Positions 55,299 through 63,118 are shown, counted from the first letter of the stretch. The stretch is 64,000 bases of DNA from Bradyrhizobium sp. OK095 (GCF_900109945.1 NZ_FOBX01000001.1:682001-746000), one strand, 5' to 3'. Made by a program: numbers and translations. Notes: generated from the sequence alone by a model not told the origin.

Positions 55299-55348
55299 AT
55301 CGAAGTAGGTTGGTTGACCCGCGCGGAGTTATCCGTCGCGGGTTTTTT
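55299..55348 (+). ncRNA. Predicted small RNA, repeat unit copy 2
   Basis: Ends in ACCCGCG (55317-55323) / CGCGGGT (55337-55343) with inner CGGA/TCCG, loop GTTA, a single bulged base on the 3' arm and TTTTTT. The outer A-T pair replaces the G-C pair of copies 1 and 3. Confidence 0.6.
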
Positions 55349-55439
55349 GCGCAGCATCCGGGTCAAGCCTGTAGTTGGGCGCTGTTGTCAGTCTGCTGCG
55401 GCGCACGTGTCTGGAAAAGCAGTTTGGGCGTTTGGACCA

Positions 55440-55468
55440 TTGACAATGTTCTTGTTTTGTTCAGATGT
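55440..55468 (+). promoter_or_regulatory. Promoter with LexA box
   Basis: -35 TTGACA (55440-55445), 17-base spacer, -10-like AGATGT. Within the spacer, GTTC (55448-55451) N7 GTTC (55459-55462) matches the alphaproteobacterial LexA box. About 50 bases upstream of the frameshifted gene. Confidence 0.65.
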
Positions 55469-55517
55469 GAAATTTCAACCTGTGGGCGAAAGATGAGTGA
55501 GGTTCAAAGGGCCGCCG

Positions 55518-56037
55518 ATGAGTGATTCCCTCCTTGCCCTCGTTCTGTTGGAGAAGCCGGCAACTGGGGCAAAACCTGCGACCGCTGCCGGCTGCTCGCC
55601 TGACGACCGGCGTCATCGGTGCGTTGATAGCGACGATGCCGGAATGCTGTGCGGTGGTATGGGGTACCAAAGTCGCGCGATCCGCCAAGCTTTGGATGGA
55701 GATGTCGGGTCAGTCGTTTGCGCCGTTTCCCGACTATCCCTTCACCCTGTGGGTCGACATCCTGCCATTCCGTTCAGAGGCGAAGATAGGCGCCGTGACC
55801 ATGGGACTGTCGGCGTTTGCGGGGCGAGAGATTGAATTCGAGACCGGTAAACTTCCGCCTTCCGTAATGATTGATAAAGTGACGGGCCTGGCCGCTTATC
55901 TCGTCGAGCATGGGGCAGTCGTCAAAGACGGCGACACGTTTGGCGGAGACGAGCACGAGCGCTTCACGGCGCGTTACAGAGCGTCCGAGCGTTTTGCCGG
56001 CTTACCCGTACTCTTCTGCGCCGACGCGGCGTCTTGA
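55518..56037 (+). pseudogene. DUF4261-like gene, apparently frameshifted
   Basis: The start MSDSLLALVLLEKP is in frame with ATG 55518 but runs out of homology-like sequence. The rest is in another frame: VVWGTKVARSAKLWMEM, FTLWVDILPFRSE, then VTGLAAYLVEHGAVVKDGDT with a stop at 56037. The last block resembles the end of DUF4261 proteins. A single-base slip near 55560-55610 would join them; the intact length would be about 173 residues. Sequencing error cannot be excluded. Confidence 0.5.
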
Positions 56038-56090
56038 ATGAGCAGTGATGACGGTCCTATCTAGGACACACGCGGGCGGGGCTTATAAGA

Positions 56091-56744
56091 ATGAGCGACG
56101 AAAAATCAAAGCCGATTGAGAAACGATCCAGGACCATCAAGCCCAAGTTTTACATGATGGGGCCCGACTATCGTCTCGGGCGGGCGGGATTTGTTATTGA
56201 AAATATCAAGGTGCTCGCCCCGGATACTGGAATGCTTGAATCGCCTCGGGGGGAAGGGTTTCCAAATTACCCCGAGCCGCCGCGCTTCTTGTTTGACAAG
56301 AAGATAGGGCGTGCTCCACGGGATTTGGAACTATCTCACTACTGGCTGATCTCCGACCGAATGAAGGCGGTCTTTGAAGCGGTCGATCACGCCGGATTTG
56401 CCTTTACGCCGTGTGACGTCCGGCTTGGGAAGGGTCGCTACGACGGACCGAACTATTGGCTGTGTGATGTCCTGCGTGTCCTTGATGCGGTGGACGAATC
56501 GCAGTCACGATTAAAGGTTGGCATCGTCGAAGATCCAAAGTACCGAAATTTCGGTATGAAATACTACAGCATTCTGGTCGAGGGCGGAGCCAAGCTTGTC
56601 TTCAGGGAAGAAGCGATAGGCAGCGCACACGTTTTCAGAGTGGCCCATATGGACGCAACCATCATCTCCGATCAGGTCCTCAAGGATGCCTGCAAGACAG
56701 CCGGTGTTGGGGGAATCAGATTCAGAGACGCGTCAAAGCTCTAA
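56091..56744 (+). CDS. Imm11/DUF1629-like protein (candidate immunity protein)
   Basis: 217 residues, soluble. The pattern LSHYWLISDRMKAVFEAV ... FAFTP in the middle and HVFRVAHMDATIISDQVLKD ... GIRFRDASKL at the end resembles the DUF1629/Imm11 family, whose members neutralise polymorphic toxins. I see no toxin next to it, so it may be an orphan. Lower GC than its neighbours suggests transfer. Assignment by memory of the family pattern. Confidence 0.6.
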   Translation: MSDEKSKPIEKRSRTIKPKFYMMGPDYRLGRAGFVIENIKVLAPDTGMLESPRGEGFPNYPEPPRFLFDKKIGRAPRDLELSHYWLISDRMKAVFEAVDHAGFAFTPCDVRLGKGRYDGPNYWLCDVLRVLDAVDESQSRLKVGIVEDPKYRNFGMKYYSILVEGGAKLVFREEAIGSAHVFRVAHMDATIISDQVLKDACKTAGVGGIRFRDASKL

Positions 56745-56981
56745 TGCTATGGAGCCTATCGCGTCGATAGCATGATGGCCGCGAATTCGTCCGGCATTTT
56801 GGGGTGATTGTTTCAACGCAAGGTGCTGTGAGCCGGACTGTCCAGAGTTCGCGGAAGCGGTATTCCATTGGAATGTTGCCTAGCGTTGAGACGCTTGGCT
56901 AGCCGGTATCTGAGTGCTCGTGATCCGCTATCGGGAATGAAAGCCAGCGCTTCCTGCCGCATGCCGATCGAGATCGCTGGT

Positions 56982-57011
56982 TTGACACGTCGGGCAAAAC
57001 ACCGGCAAAGT
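56982..57011 (+). promoter_or_regulatory. Promoter of repeated small-RNA unit, copy 3
   Basis: TTGACA at 56982-56987, 18-base spacer with CGTCGGGCAAAACAC, then CAAAGT at 57006-57011. Confidence 0.6.
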
Positions 57012-57017
57012 GGCATC

Positions 57018-57068
57018 ATCGATAGAAGTTGGTTCAGCCCGCGCGGAGCAATCCGCGGCGGGCTTTTT
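57018..57068 (+). ncRNA. Predicted small RNA, repeat unit copy 3
   Basis: Ends in GCCCGC (57037-57042) / GCGGGC (57058-57063) with inner GCGGA/TCCGC around a GCAA loop, one bulged base (57057) on the 3' arm and a T-run. The T-run abuts the stop of the minus-strand gene. Confidence 0.6.
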
Positions 57069-57451
57069 CATTGCAACGCCGGGGCGGACTTGGCTTCCCG
57101 AAGGTGTTCGGCCGGCTTGGTCTCGAATGACGACGCGGGATCGCGCGAGCAGCGGTGATACATCAGCCACGCGTCGGCGACGTCCACACGGCGCAAGCCG
57201 ATCTCCGCCCCCGACACGACCTTGAACTTCGGATCGCCCGCGATCGGCGTGTGGGGAACGAACGCCGGGATGCCGCAACCGCCGGGGCCGCAGAACGCGA
57301 CCGAGAACTGGTAGTCGTCGTTGCGCCAGATCTTCAGGCCGGAGCTCTTTTCGCAGTCGCGCTTCCATACGCCGGAGAAATCTGGGGCTTCTTCGGCAAA
57401 CGCCGGGCAGCATGTGATGAGCAGCGAGAGCAGGATCGCGAAGGTTCTCAT
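57068..57451 (-). CDS. Exported hypothetical protein
   Basis: 127 residues. Signal peptide MRTFAILLSLLITCCPAFA, then APDFSGVWKRDCEKSSGLK and cysteines (CGPGGCG) that could form disulfides. Start ATG 57451 with GAGGAA. Function unknown. Confidence 0.6.
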   Translation of the reverse strand: MRTFAILLSLLITCCPAFAEEAPDFSGVWKRDCEKSSGLKIWRNDDYQFSVAFCGPGGCGIPAFVPHTPIAGDPKFKVVSGAEIGLRRVDVADAWLMYHRCSRDPASSFETKPAEHLREAKSAPALQ

Positions 57452-57590
57452 TGGAATTCCTCGGGCAGAAGCCATGGCTCAGGCTTAAGGCAACTCGCGT
57501 TGCCCTTGCGTGATCGCGCACACATGCCGGCTTCCGGAAGCGGCGAGGAACAGTTTGCCACCTCAGTTCCTGTCTCGTCTGGAGGCTCCC

Positions 57591-57791
57591 ATGCTGACCG
57601 ACGCCCAGGTCGCCGTTCTCTGCGACATCGGCCAATCCATGGCCTTCAGTGATGACGAGCACGAGGAGCTGGTGCGCCTCATCACCGACGGCTACGTTGA
57701 CAAGGACGGCGATACATTCCAGGGGAGAAGCTGCCGTGGTCGAGCGCGGCGCCGGACTGAACGAAGCCTGATTTCGTTAAAATCGAAATAG
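57591..57791 (+). CDS. Small hypothetical protein with possibly frameshifted tail
   Basis: 67 residues from ATG 57591 (GGAGG upstream): MLTDAQVAVLCDIGQSMAFS ... DGYVDKDGDTFQ, a helical start of a type common in these genomes. The last 20 residues are Arg/Ser-rich and unlike the rest. In the +1 frame the sequence reads GEAAVVERGAGLNEA and then stops at 57771, which looks like the original end. Confidence 0.5.
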   Translation: MLTDAQVAVLCDIGQSMAFSDDEHEELVRLITDGYVDKDGDTFQGRSCRGRARRRTERSLISLKSK

Positions 57792-57794
57792 AGG

Positions 57795-57824
57795 TTGACC
57801 CGTCGGGCAAAACACTGGCATAGT
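57795..57824 (+). promoter_or_regulatory. Promoter of repeated small-RNA unit, copy 4
   Basis: TTGACC at 57795-57800, 18-base spacer with CGTCGGGCAAAACAC, then CATAGT at 57819-57824. Confidence 0.6.
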
Positions 57825-57830
57825 GGCATC

Positions 57831-57879
57831 ATCGAAAAGTTCGTAACACCCGCGCGGAGAAATCCGCCGCGGGTTTTTT
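57831..57879 (+). ncRNA. Predicted small RNA, repeat unit copy 4
   Basis: Ends in ACCCGCG (57848-57854) / CGCGGGT (57868-57874), inner CGGA/TCCG around a GAAA tetraloop, one bulged base (57867) on the 3' arm, and TTTTTT. Confidence 0.6.
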
Positions 57880-58141
57880 CGTTCCCAATTCCAGAATCGG
57901 ACGGTGGCCCACGCATCACGGCCACGCACTCGCTTGATACGCGTTGAGGAAGCGCCGATCGGCGTGCCGCCGTCCGAACCATTGCTGGCCGTGCACGCGC
58001 GAACGTGCCGGCCTCGCGGCGCTGGGCGCTGTTCGCCCGCGCCGCTGCGGTCTCCAGGCTTTACGGAGATAGGGTTCGCGCCCGAAACGATCGCGCTTCG
58101 TCAGGCGATCTGCCGCGCATTTTCTTTTTCGTGGAGAGACG

Positions 58142-58213
58142 ATGACCGCCTATCTGATATCGCTCGCGCTCGCGGGCCTGGTTGCAATCGTGCTGTGGGA
58201 GATTTTGTCTTGA
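58142..58213 (+). CDS. 23-residue membrane microprotein upstream of the terminase small subunit
   Basis: ATG 58142 follows GGAGAG. MTAYLISLALAGLVAIVLWE plus three residues is one hydrophobic helix. Its stop TGA overlaps the TTG start of the next gene (TTGA at 58210-58213), so translation is probably coupled. Region 57880-58141 upstream shows nothing else. Confidence 0.5.
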   Translation: MTAYLISLALAGLVAIVLWEILS

Positions 58214-58548
58214 GCGAGGAGATGGAAATTGCGCTCGTGAGTGAGCCGGTTCGCTTGCCGGCGCCAAGGAGGACGTCCAACGCGCGCACCCTGACCGAAA
58301 TTCGCTCGCTTGCGCGCAGCCACACCAGGACTGCTCTCAGGGTGCTCGTCGGCATCATGCGCAGCGATGACGCGACGCCGGCGGCGCGTGTTTCGGCCGC
58401 CAATGCGATCCTGGATCGCGGCTGGGGCAAGGCCGCGCAACCGATCGAGAACGGCGACGATGGCGTGCTTGAATTGATTCACCGGATCGAGCGCATCATC
58501 GTGTATCCGGCGGGCTCGAGCGGTGGTGCCGCCGGGTGCGACGCCTGA
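58210..58548 (+). CDS. Phage terminase small subunit-like protein
   Basis: 112 residues from TTG 58210 (GGGAG about 10 bases upstream; ATG 58222 has none at a useful distance). The core LTEIRSLARSHTRTALRVLV followed by a stretch with DDATPAARVSAANAILDRGWGKAAQP is the pattern of small DNA-recognition proteins encoded before terminase large subunits. The large subunit follows after an inverted exported-protein gene. Confidence 0.65.
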   Translation: MSEEMEIALVSEPVRLPAPRRTSNARTLTEIRSLARSHTRTALRVLVGIMRSDDATPAARVSAANAILDRGWGKAAQPIENGDDGVLELIHRIERIIVYPAGSSGGAAGCDA

Positions 58549-58582
58549 ACCGGCGGGCTGCGAAAAGTTGCCGGAATTCAGA

Positions 58583-59089
58583 TCAGCCCTTCTTCCTGGA
58601 GTCGCTATACATCCGTTGTGCGCTGTCCGGACAATAGGCCATCGAGCCGCCGGGTCGCTTGAATTTCCCGTCCTGGGTTTCGCGAAGAAAGATCGTCTTC
58701 TTGTCGATCTTCTTCAGGAGGATGATCTCCTTGTACGGATGTCCTTCTCTGTCAGCGGAATCGCAGACCACGTCGAGTCTGATGCTGCCGGGAGCGGTAT
58801 CCGATAATTTGGTGATCTTGCAGCCCTCCTCGCCGCCCGAGATGAAATTGCCGCTCCAGTCGATCTGTGTGTCGCCGTATTCCCCGCATCTTGCATCGAA
58901 ATTGCGGCCCGGCGTTGCATAGGTGCCGTCTTTCGGGCGCCATTGACCGGGCGCGCTCTTATTGGGCGCTCTCTTGTTAAACAAATTCTTGTTGGACAAG
59001 CTCTTGGGGCCTTCCTGAGCGTGGGTAGGCAGGCCAGCGCACGACAGCAAAAGCGCGGCAAGCATCGACAACGAGGTGAAGTGCTTCAT
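58583..59089 (-). CDS. Exported hypothetical protein inside the prophage
   Basis: 168 residues. Signal peptide MKHFTSLSMLAALLLSCAGL (to THA), then NKSAPGQWRPKDGTYATPGR and Cys-containing beta-like segments. It is on the opposite strand between two terminase genes, so it may be a cargo (moron-type) gene. Weak ribosome binding site before ATG 59089. Function unknown. Confidence 0.6.
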   Translation of the reverse strand: MKHFTSLSMLAALLLSCAGLPTHAQEGPKSLSNKNLFNKRAPNKSAPGQWRPKDGTYATPGRNFDARCGEYGDTQIDWSGNFISGGEEGCKITKLSDTAPGSIRLDVVCDSADREGHPYKEIILLKKIDKKTIFLRETQDGKFKRPGGSMAYCPDSAQRMYSDSRKKG

Positions 59090-59320
59090 CCGATTCAGTT
59101 TCACGAATCGATTCCTGTATGAGGTTCTCTGGTGAGCGGTCAGAGGGGGCAACTTCAGAATAGCGCATCGATCACAGGTTGAGCAAGTCGCGTGCAAATT
59201 GGCATTGCCTGGTTCGCATCAATCCATTCAATGATTTGGGAATCCAAATCAAGCAACGAAGACTGGTCCGCGATGTGGCGCAGGCGCATCGGTCTGCCCT
59301 AGGGTGAGCGAGCGCATCCA

Positions 59321-60607
59321 TTGTCCATTCTGAAAATTCCGACGGCGAAGATATTCGAGCCGCTGTTGAAACCTGCGCGCTACAAGGGCGTTTACGGTGG
59401 ACGCGGCTCGGGAAAATCGCACTTCTTCGGCGAGCTCCTCGTCGAGACCTGCCAGGCCGAGCGCGGTACGCTCGCGGTCTGCATCCGGGAGGCACAGCGG
59501 ACGCTGGCGCAGTCCTCGCAGCGGCTGATCGAAAGCAAGATCTCGAGCCTTGGTCTTGGCCACGGCTTCAAGCTCTTCAGCGACAAGATCGAGACACCCG
59601 GGGACGGCTTGATCATCTTCCGCGGGCTTCAGGATCACACGGCTGACTCGATCAAATCATTGGAGGGATTTCGCATCGCCTGGATCGACGAGGCGCAGTC
59701 GTTGAGCGCACGCAGCCTCGCATTGCTGCGGCCGACGATCCGCGCCAAGGACTCCGAGCTCTGGGCGAGCTGGAATCCGCGCCGCAAGAGCGATGCAATC
59801 GACGATTTTCTGCGCGGGCGCCGGCCGGATGGGGCTGCCGTCGTGAAGGCGAATTGGCGCGACAACCCCTGGTTTCCGGATGTGCTTACGGAGGAGCGGT
59901 TGCTCGACCAGAAGCTCTATCCGGAGCGCTATGATCACATCTGGGAAGGCGAATATGCGCGCGCCTTCGAAGGCGCCTACTTCGCCTCGCTGCTGTCGGA
60001 GGCGCGTGCGCAGGGGCGGATCGGAAAAGTTGCCGCCGATCCGCTGCTGCCGCTCCGCGCCTTCATCGACATCGGCGGCGCGGGCGCTGCGGCAGATGCC
60101 TTCACGATCTGGGTCGTGCAGTGGGTCGGGAGCGAAATTCGCATTCTCGATTACTACGAGAGCGTCGGCCAGGTGCTGGCGTTTCACGTCAACTGGCTGC
60201 GATCGCGCGGTTACGGCAACGCCATCCTCTATCTGCCGCATGACGGCATCGCCGCCAACAACATCACCGGCAAGCGCTATGAGGATCATTTGCGCGAGGC
60301 GGGCTTCACGGTCGAGCCGCCGGTGAAGAACCAGGGCCCGGGTGCGGCGATGATGCGGATCGAGGCGCTGCGGCGGCTCGGGCCGCAACTCTGGTTCAAT
60401 GCAGAGACGACCGAGCCTGGCCGCGAGGCGCTCGGCTTCTATCACGAGCGCAAGGACGAGACGCGCAACATCGGGCTCGGCCCCGAGCATGACTGGTCGA
60501 GCCATGCCGCGGATGCGCTGGGATTGATGGCGATCTGCTACGAGCAGCCGGGCAGGGTGACTGCGTTCAACCGGCCGATCCGGTACGTCGAGCAGGGATG
60601 GGTGTGA
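59321..60607 (+). CDS. Phage terminase large subunit
   Basis: 428 residues, ATPase-nuclease that packages phage DNA. Walker A GGRGSGKS at residues 26-33, Walker B IAWIDEAQ at 119-126, then the C-terminal RNase H-like nuclease starting FIDIGGAGAAADA with a final Asp in DWSSHAADALG. PBSX/Gp17-like. Start taken as TTG 59321 with GGGTGAG upstream. Intact in sequence although the rest of the prophage is decayed. Confidence 0.88.
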   Translation: MSILKIPTAKIFEPLLKPARYKGVYGGRGSGKSHFFGELLVETCQAERGTLAVCIREAQRTLAQSSQRLIESKISSLGLGHGFKLFSDKIETPGDGLIIFRGLQDHTADSIKSLEGFRIAWIDEAQSLSARSLALLRPTIRAKDSELWASWNPRRKSDAIDDFLRGRRPDGAAVVKANWRDNPWFPDVLTEERLLDQKLYPERYDHIWEGEYARAFEGAYFASLLSEARAQGRIGKVAADPLLPLRAFIDIGGAGAAADAFTIWVVQWVGSEIRILDYYESVGQVLAFHVNWLRSRGYGNAILYLPHDGIAANNITGKRYEDHLREAGFTVEPPVKNQGPGAAMMRIEALRRLGPQLWFNAETTEPGREALGFYHERKDETRNIGLGPEHDWSSHAADALGLMAICYEQPGRVTAFNRPIRYVEQGWV

Positions 60608-60638
60608 ACGGGGTGGCGAGGCGCGGTGAAACCTGTGG

Positions 60639-60667
60639 TTGACAATGTTCTTGTTATGTTCTAAAAA
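60639..60667 (+). promoter_or_regulatory. Promoter with LexA box
   Basis: -35 TTGACA (60639-60644), 17-base spacer, -10 TAAAAA (60662-60667). The spacer contains GTTC (60647-60650) N7 GTTC (60658-60661), so LexA would cover the promoter. The core TTGACAATGTTCTTGTT is shared with the site at 55440. Confidence 0.75.
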
Positions 60668-60687
60668 AGTGTGGTCTCTACCGCTGC

Positions 60688-60954
60688 GTGAGTTTTGCAA
60701 TGTCAGCGTTTGAAATACTGGTCGACCTGATTGGATATTCGATCGCGCGAGCTGCCTTGCCAGTCCTTTCATTCGGCTGGATCTATGTCGAACCATTCAG
60801 TGCAACTCCGCAGCCATTGCAGTGGCCGTGGTATCGCCGCGATGCGAATGGACGTGTCGAACTCCGGCAGGTGGTTGCAGGTTGGATCGGATTTGGGATC
60901 TGTATTCTCGTGTTGCTGGTTACGGCGCTGGCTATCCATACCGCTTTCAGGTGA
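60688..60954 (+). CDS. Small membrane protein under a LexA-box promoter
   Basis: 88 residues (or 84 from ATG 60700) with two or three hydrophobic stretches (IARAALPVLSFGWIYV and GFGICILVLLVTALAIHTAF). It begins about 20 bases after the LexA-box promoter. Could be an SOS-induced membrane protein such as a division or lysis factor; no homology is claimed. Confidence 0.6.
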   Translation: MSFAMSAFEILVDLIGYSIARAALPVLSFGWIYVEPFSATPQPLQWPWYRRDANGRVELRQVVAGWIGFGICILVLLVTALAIHTAFR

Positions 60955-60997
60955 GCCAAAAGCCGGATGAGATCGCAGATAACAGGAGACAAGGGGC

Positions 60998-61342
60998 GTG
61001 AAGTTCAATCGAGGTGGCCTGATCTGCGTTGGTCTCTATGCGTCTTATGTTCTGTTCATGCTCGTCGTGGCCTATCTCGCACTCGACGGCAAGACGCGTG
61101 GATTTTTTCTGGCGCTTAGCGCTCTTCCCGGCTGGTTGGTCGTTGGAGCCATGCCGGAAGCGCCGATGGAGTGGCTGCTGGTCAACTATTATCCCGTCGT
61201 TGGCTTCGGCGTGTATCTCGTGAGTATTGCCTTCGCCTATTTGTCCGGATGCATTCTCGATAAGATTATTCTCGGCACCGCGCCGACGCTGGAGCGTCTT
61301 GATAATTGGTGGTTCGATCGGGTCCACCGGGACGATCGATAG
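60998..61342 (+). CDS. Small membrane protein
   Basis: 114 residues, three hydrophobic helices (LICVGLYASYVLFMLVVAYL, FLALSALPGWLVVGA, FGVYLVSIAFAYLSG) and a charged C-terminal helix. GTG 60998 after AGGAG. Same strand and close to the preceding gene, possibly co-transcribed. Confidence 0.6.
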   Translation: MKFNRGGLICVGLYASYVLFMLVVAYLALDGKTRGFFLALSALPGWLVVGAMPEAPMEWLLVNYYPVVGFGVYLVSIAFAYLSGCILDKIILGTAPTLERLDNWWFDRVHRDDR

Positions 61343-61468
61343 TCGTGGTTGCCTGATCGATGGAGCTGGCCGCACCGCCGGCGCGCCTTTCCATCAATGC
61401 AACGTCCTTCAATAATTCCAGTGCGTCGGAGCTCCGCTGGGAGCAGGCGCCAGGTTCAGGAGCAATCG

Positions 61469-62314
61469 ATGCCGGATCGACATGCGCTCACAATTCAACT
61501 CAATCCGTATGGGGTCGGTCACGCGGCCGTTACCCTGACCGATCCGTCGGGGCAGACCTACGCAGGCTTTGGTCCGGGGAAGCACAACATGCCTATCTGG
61601 CCAGGCAAGCTTGACGTCCACACCGTTCCAACGGGAGCGACGTCGCTGCCTTCCGATTTCTCCAACGTGTTCGGCGACGACCATCGGACCTATACGGTGC
61701 CGATCACCGCGGAACAGGCACGGGCCGCGCATACCGAGATCGATCGCATCGGCCGCGAGGGACGCTGGTACAACGCCCTGAAGCTCGATCCCCGCGTTTG
61801 CACGACGATCGTGGATCGCATCATGCGAGCAGCCGGCGTAAATGCAGGGCTCTATGTGCTTCCCGGAGTCAACGATGAATATCTCTCCGATATTGCCGAC
61901 ACGCTGGCGCACGATCCAAAGGCGAAGGTCATGCGACAGCATCCGTTGCCGATCCCGGACGCGCTACGCGATCTCCAGCGGGATTACGCCTATATCGGCG
62001 GAGGATACGATACGCCTTCGGAGCGCGTGCGACGTCTGCCATCCGGTCAAGGCGGTGATGATGCTGTGCGGCAGGATCAGGGGGCGTCGTTTGCCGAGAG
62101 ATTCGGCCGTTGGGAGGCATCTCCAGCCGGCAGCGTGCCTGCTCGCGATGCTCTCGAGGAGAGCGCTCCTGACGTGCTTGGTGCTGCACGTCGCAGCGAC
62201 GTTCGCCGGCTGACCCGGCAACCGGCTCCGAATGCGACGGACGTCTTCACAACCGGCACTTCGCCAGTGCCTTACTTGCCGTTCTTTGGACTTAACGAGC
62301 GATTTGGCGGGTGA
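61469..62314 (+). CDS. Candidate papain-like (permuted NlpC/P60) cysteine peptidase
   Basis: 281 residues. His18 in YGVGHAAVTLTDPSGQTYAG, and Cys111 in DPRVCTTIVDRIMRAAGV after a region of about 90 residues, follow the His-then-Cys order of permuted papain-like enzymes that cut peptidoglycan or transfer acyl groups. The C-terminal third is low-complexity and hydrophilic. ATG 61469 follows AGGAG. It sits beside phage genes, so a lysis or tail-associated role is possible. Moderate-to-low certainty. Confidence 0.5.
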   Translation: MPDRHALTIQLNPYGVGHAAVTLTDPSGQTYAGFGPGKHNMPIWPGKLDVHTVPTGATSLPSDFSNVFGDDHRTYTVPITAEQARAAHTEIDRIGREGRWYNALKLDPRVCTTIVDRIMRAAGVNAGLYVLPGVNDEYLSDIADTLAHDPKAKVMRQHPLPIPDALRDLQRDYAYIGGGYDTPSERVRRLPSGQGGDDAVRQDQGASFAERFGRWEASPAGSVPARDALEESAPDVLGAARRSDVRRLTRQPAPNATDVFTTGTSPVPYLPFFGLNERFGG

Positions 62315-62542
62315 GGTGTGCGCTCCACCCCGTGCGCAGCACTGGGAAGCACGCCGATGGGCGAGTTCGGATGAGGCCGGCTCTTCCCGTCGCCAATCCT
62401 GGGAGTTGAAGATCAAGCCAACAGGAGGCGGCTCGACGACAAGAGCTGGTTTGTCCCTCGGGTTTGGCCATTCAAAGTGTCGCGCCGAGTTACTACGTGC
62501 CCGTTCGCTGCTGCGAACAAGTGCTGATGGGAAAGGTTGTTC

Positions 62543-63118
62543 ATGCCGAAAATGCCAATCTCCGAAGTGAAGGCGATGCTCGCCGCCGAGAAGGCCAACG
62601 CACTTGCCGCAATGTCGGCGGCGCGGCTTGCCGAGGAGCGGGCCGATGCGATGGATTATTATCTCGGCGACATGCGCAAGGACATGCCGGCGCAGGACGG
62701 CCGCTCGCGCGCGGTGTCGACCGACGTCGCCGATACCATCGAGGGCCTGATGCCGTCACTGATGGACATCTTTGCCGGCTCCGACGAGGTCGTGCGCTTC
62801 GAACCGGTAGGTCCGGAAGACGTCGCGGCCGCGCAGCAGGAGACGGACTACGTCAACCACGTCTTCATGCAGCAGAACGGCGGCTTCATGGTCCTCTATT
62901 CCTTCGTCAAGGACGCGCTGCTGTCGAAGGCCGGTATCGTCAAGGTCTGGTGGGAGGAGCGGGAGGAGGAGGGCCGTGAGACCTATTACGACCTCACCGA
63001 CGACCAGTTCGCGCTGCTCGCTCAGGACGTCGCGGAATCGAACGGAGCGATGAAGATCGTCGCGCACACGGTGCATGACGTCGGCGGCAGTGCCGGAGAA
63101 CACGGAGCGGCGAATTGA
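62543..63118 (+). pseudogene. Truncated phage portal protein
   Basis: 191 residues match the N-terminus of large phage portal proteins (about 700 residues): AMDYYLGDMRKDMPAQDGRS, VADTIEGLMPSLMDIFAG, then the acidic segment near residue 150. The frame ends in VGGSAGEHGAAN after VAHTVHD, losing most of the protein. ATG 62543 after AAAGG. Shows that the prophage cannot make virions. Confidence 0.75.
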
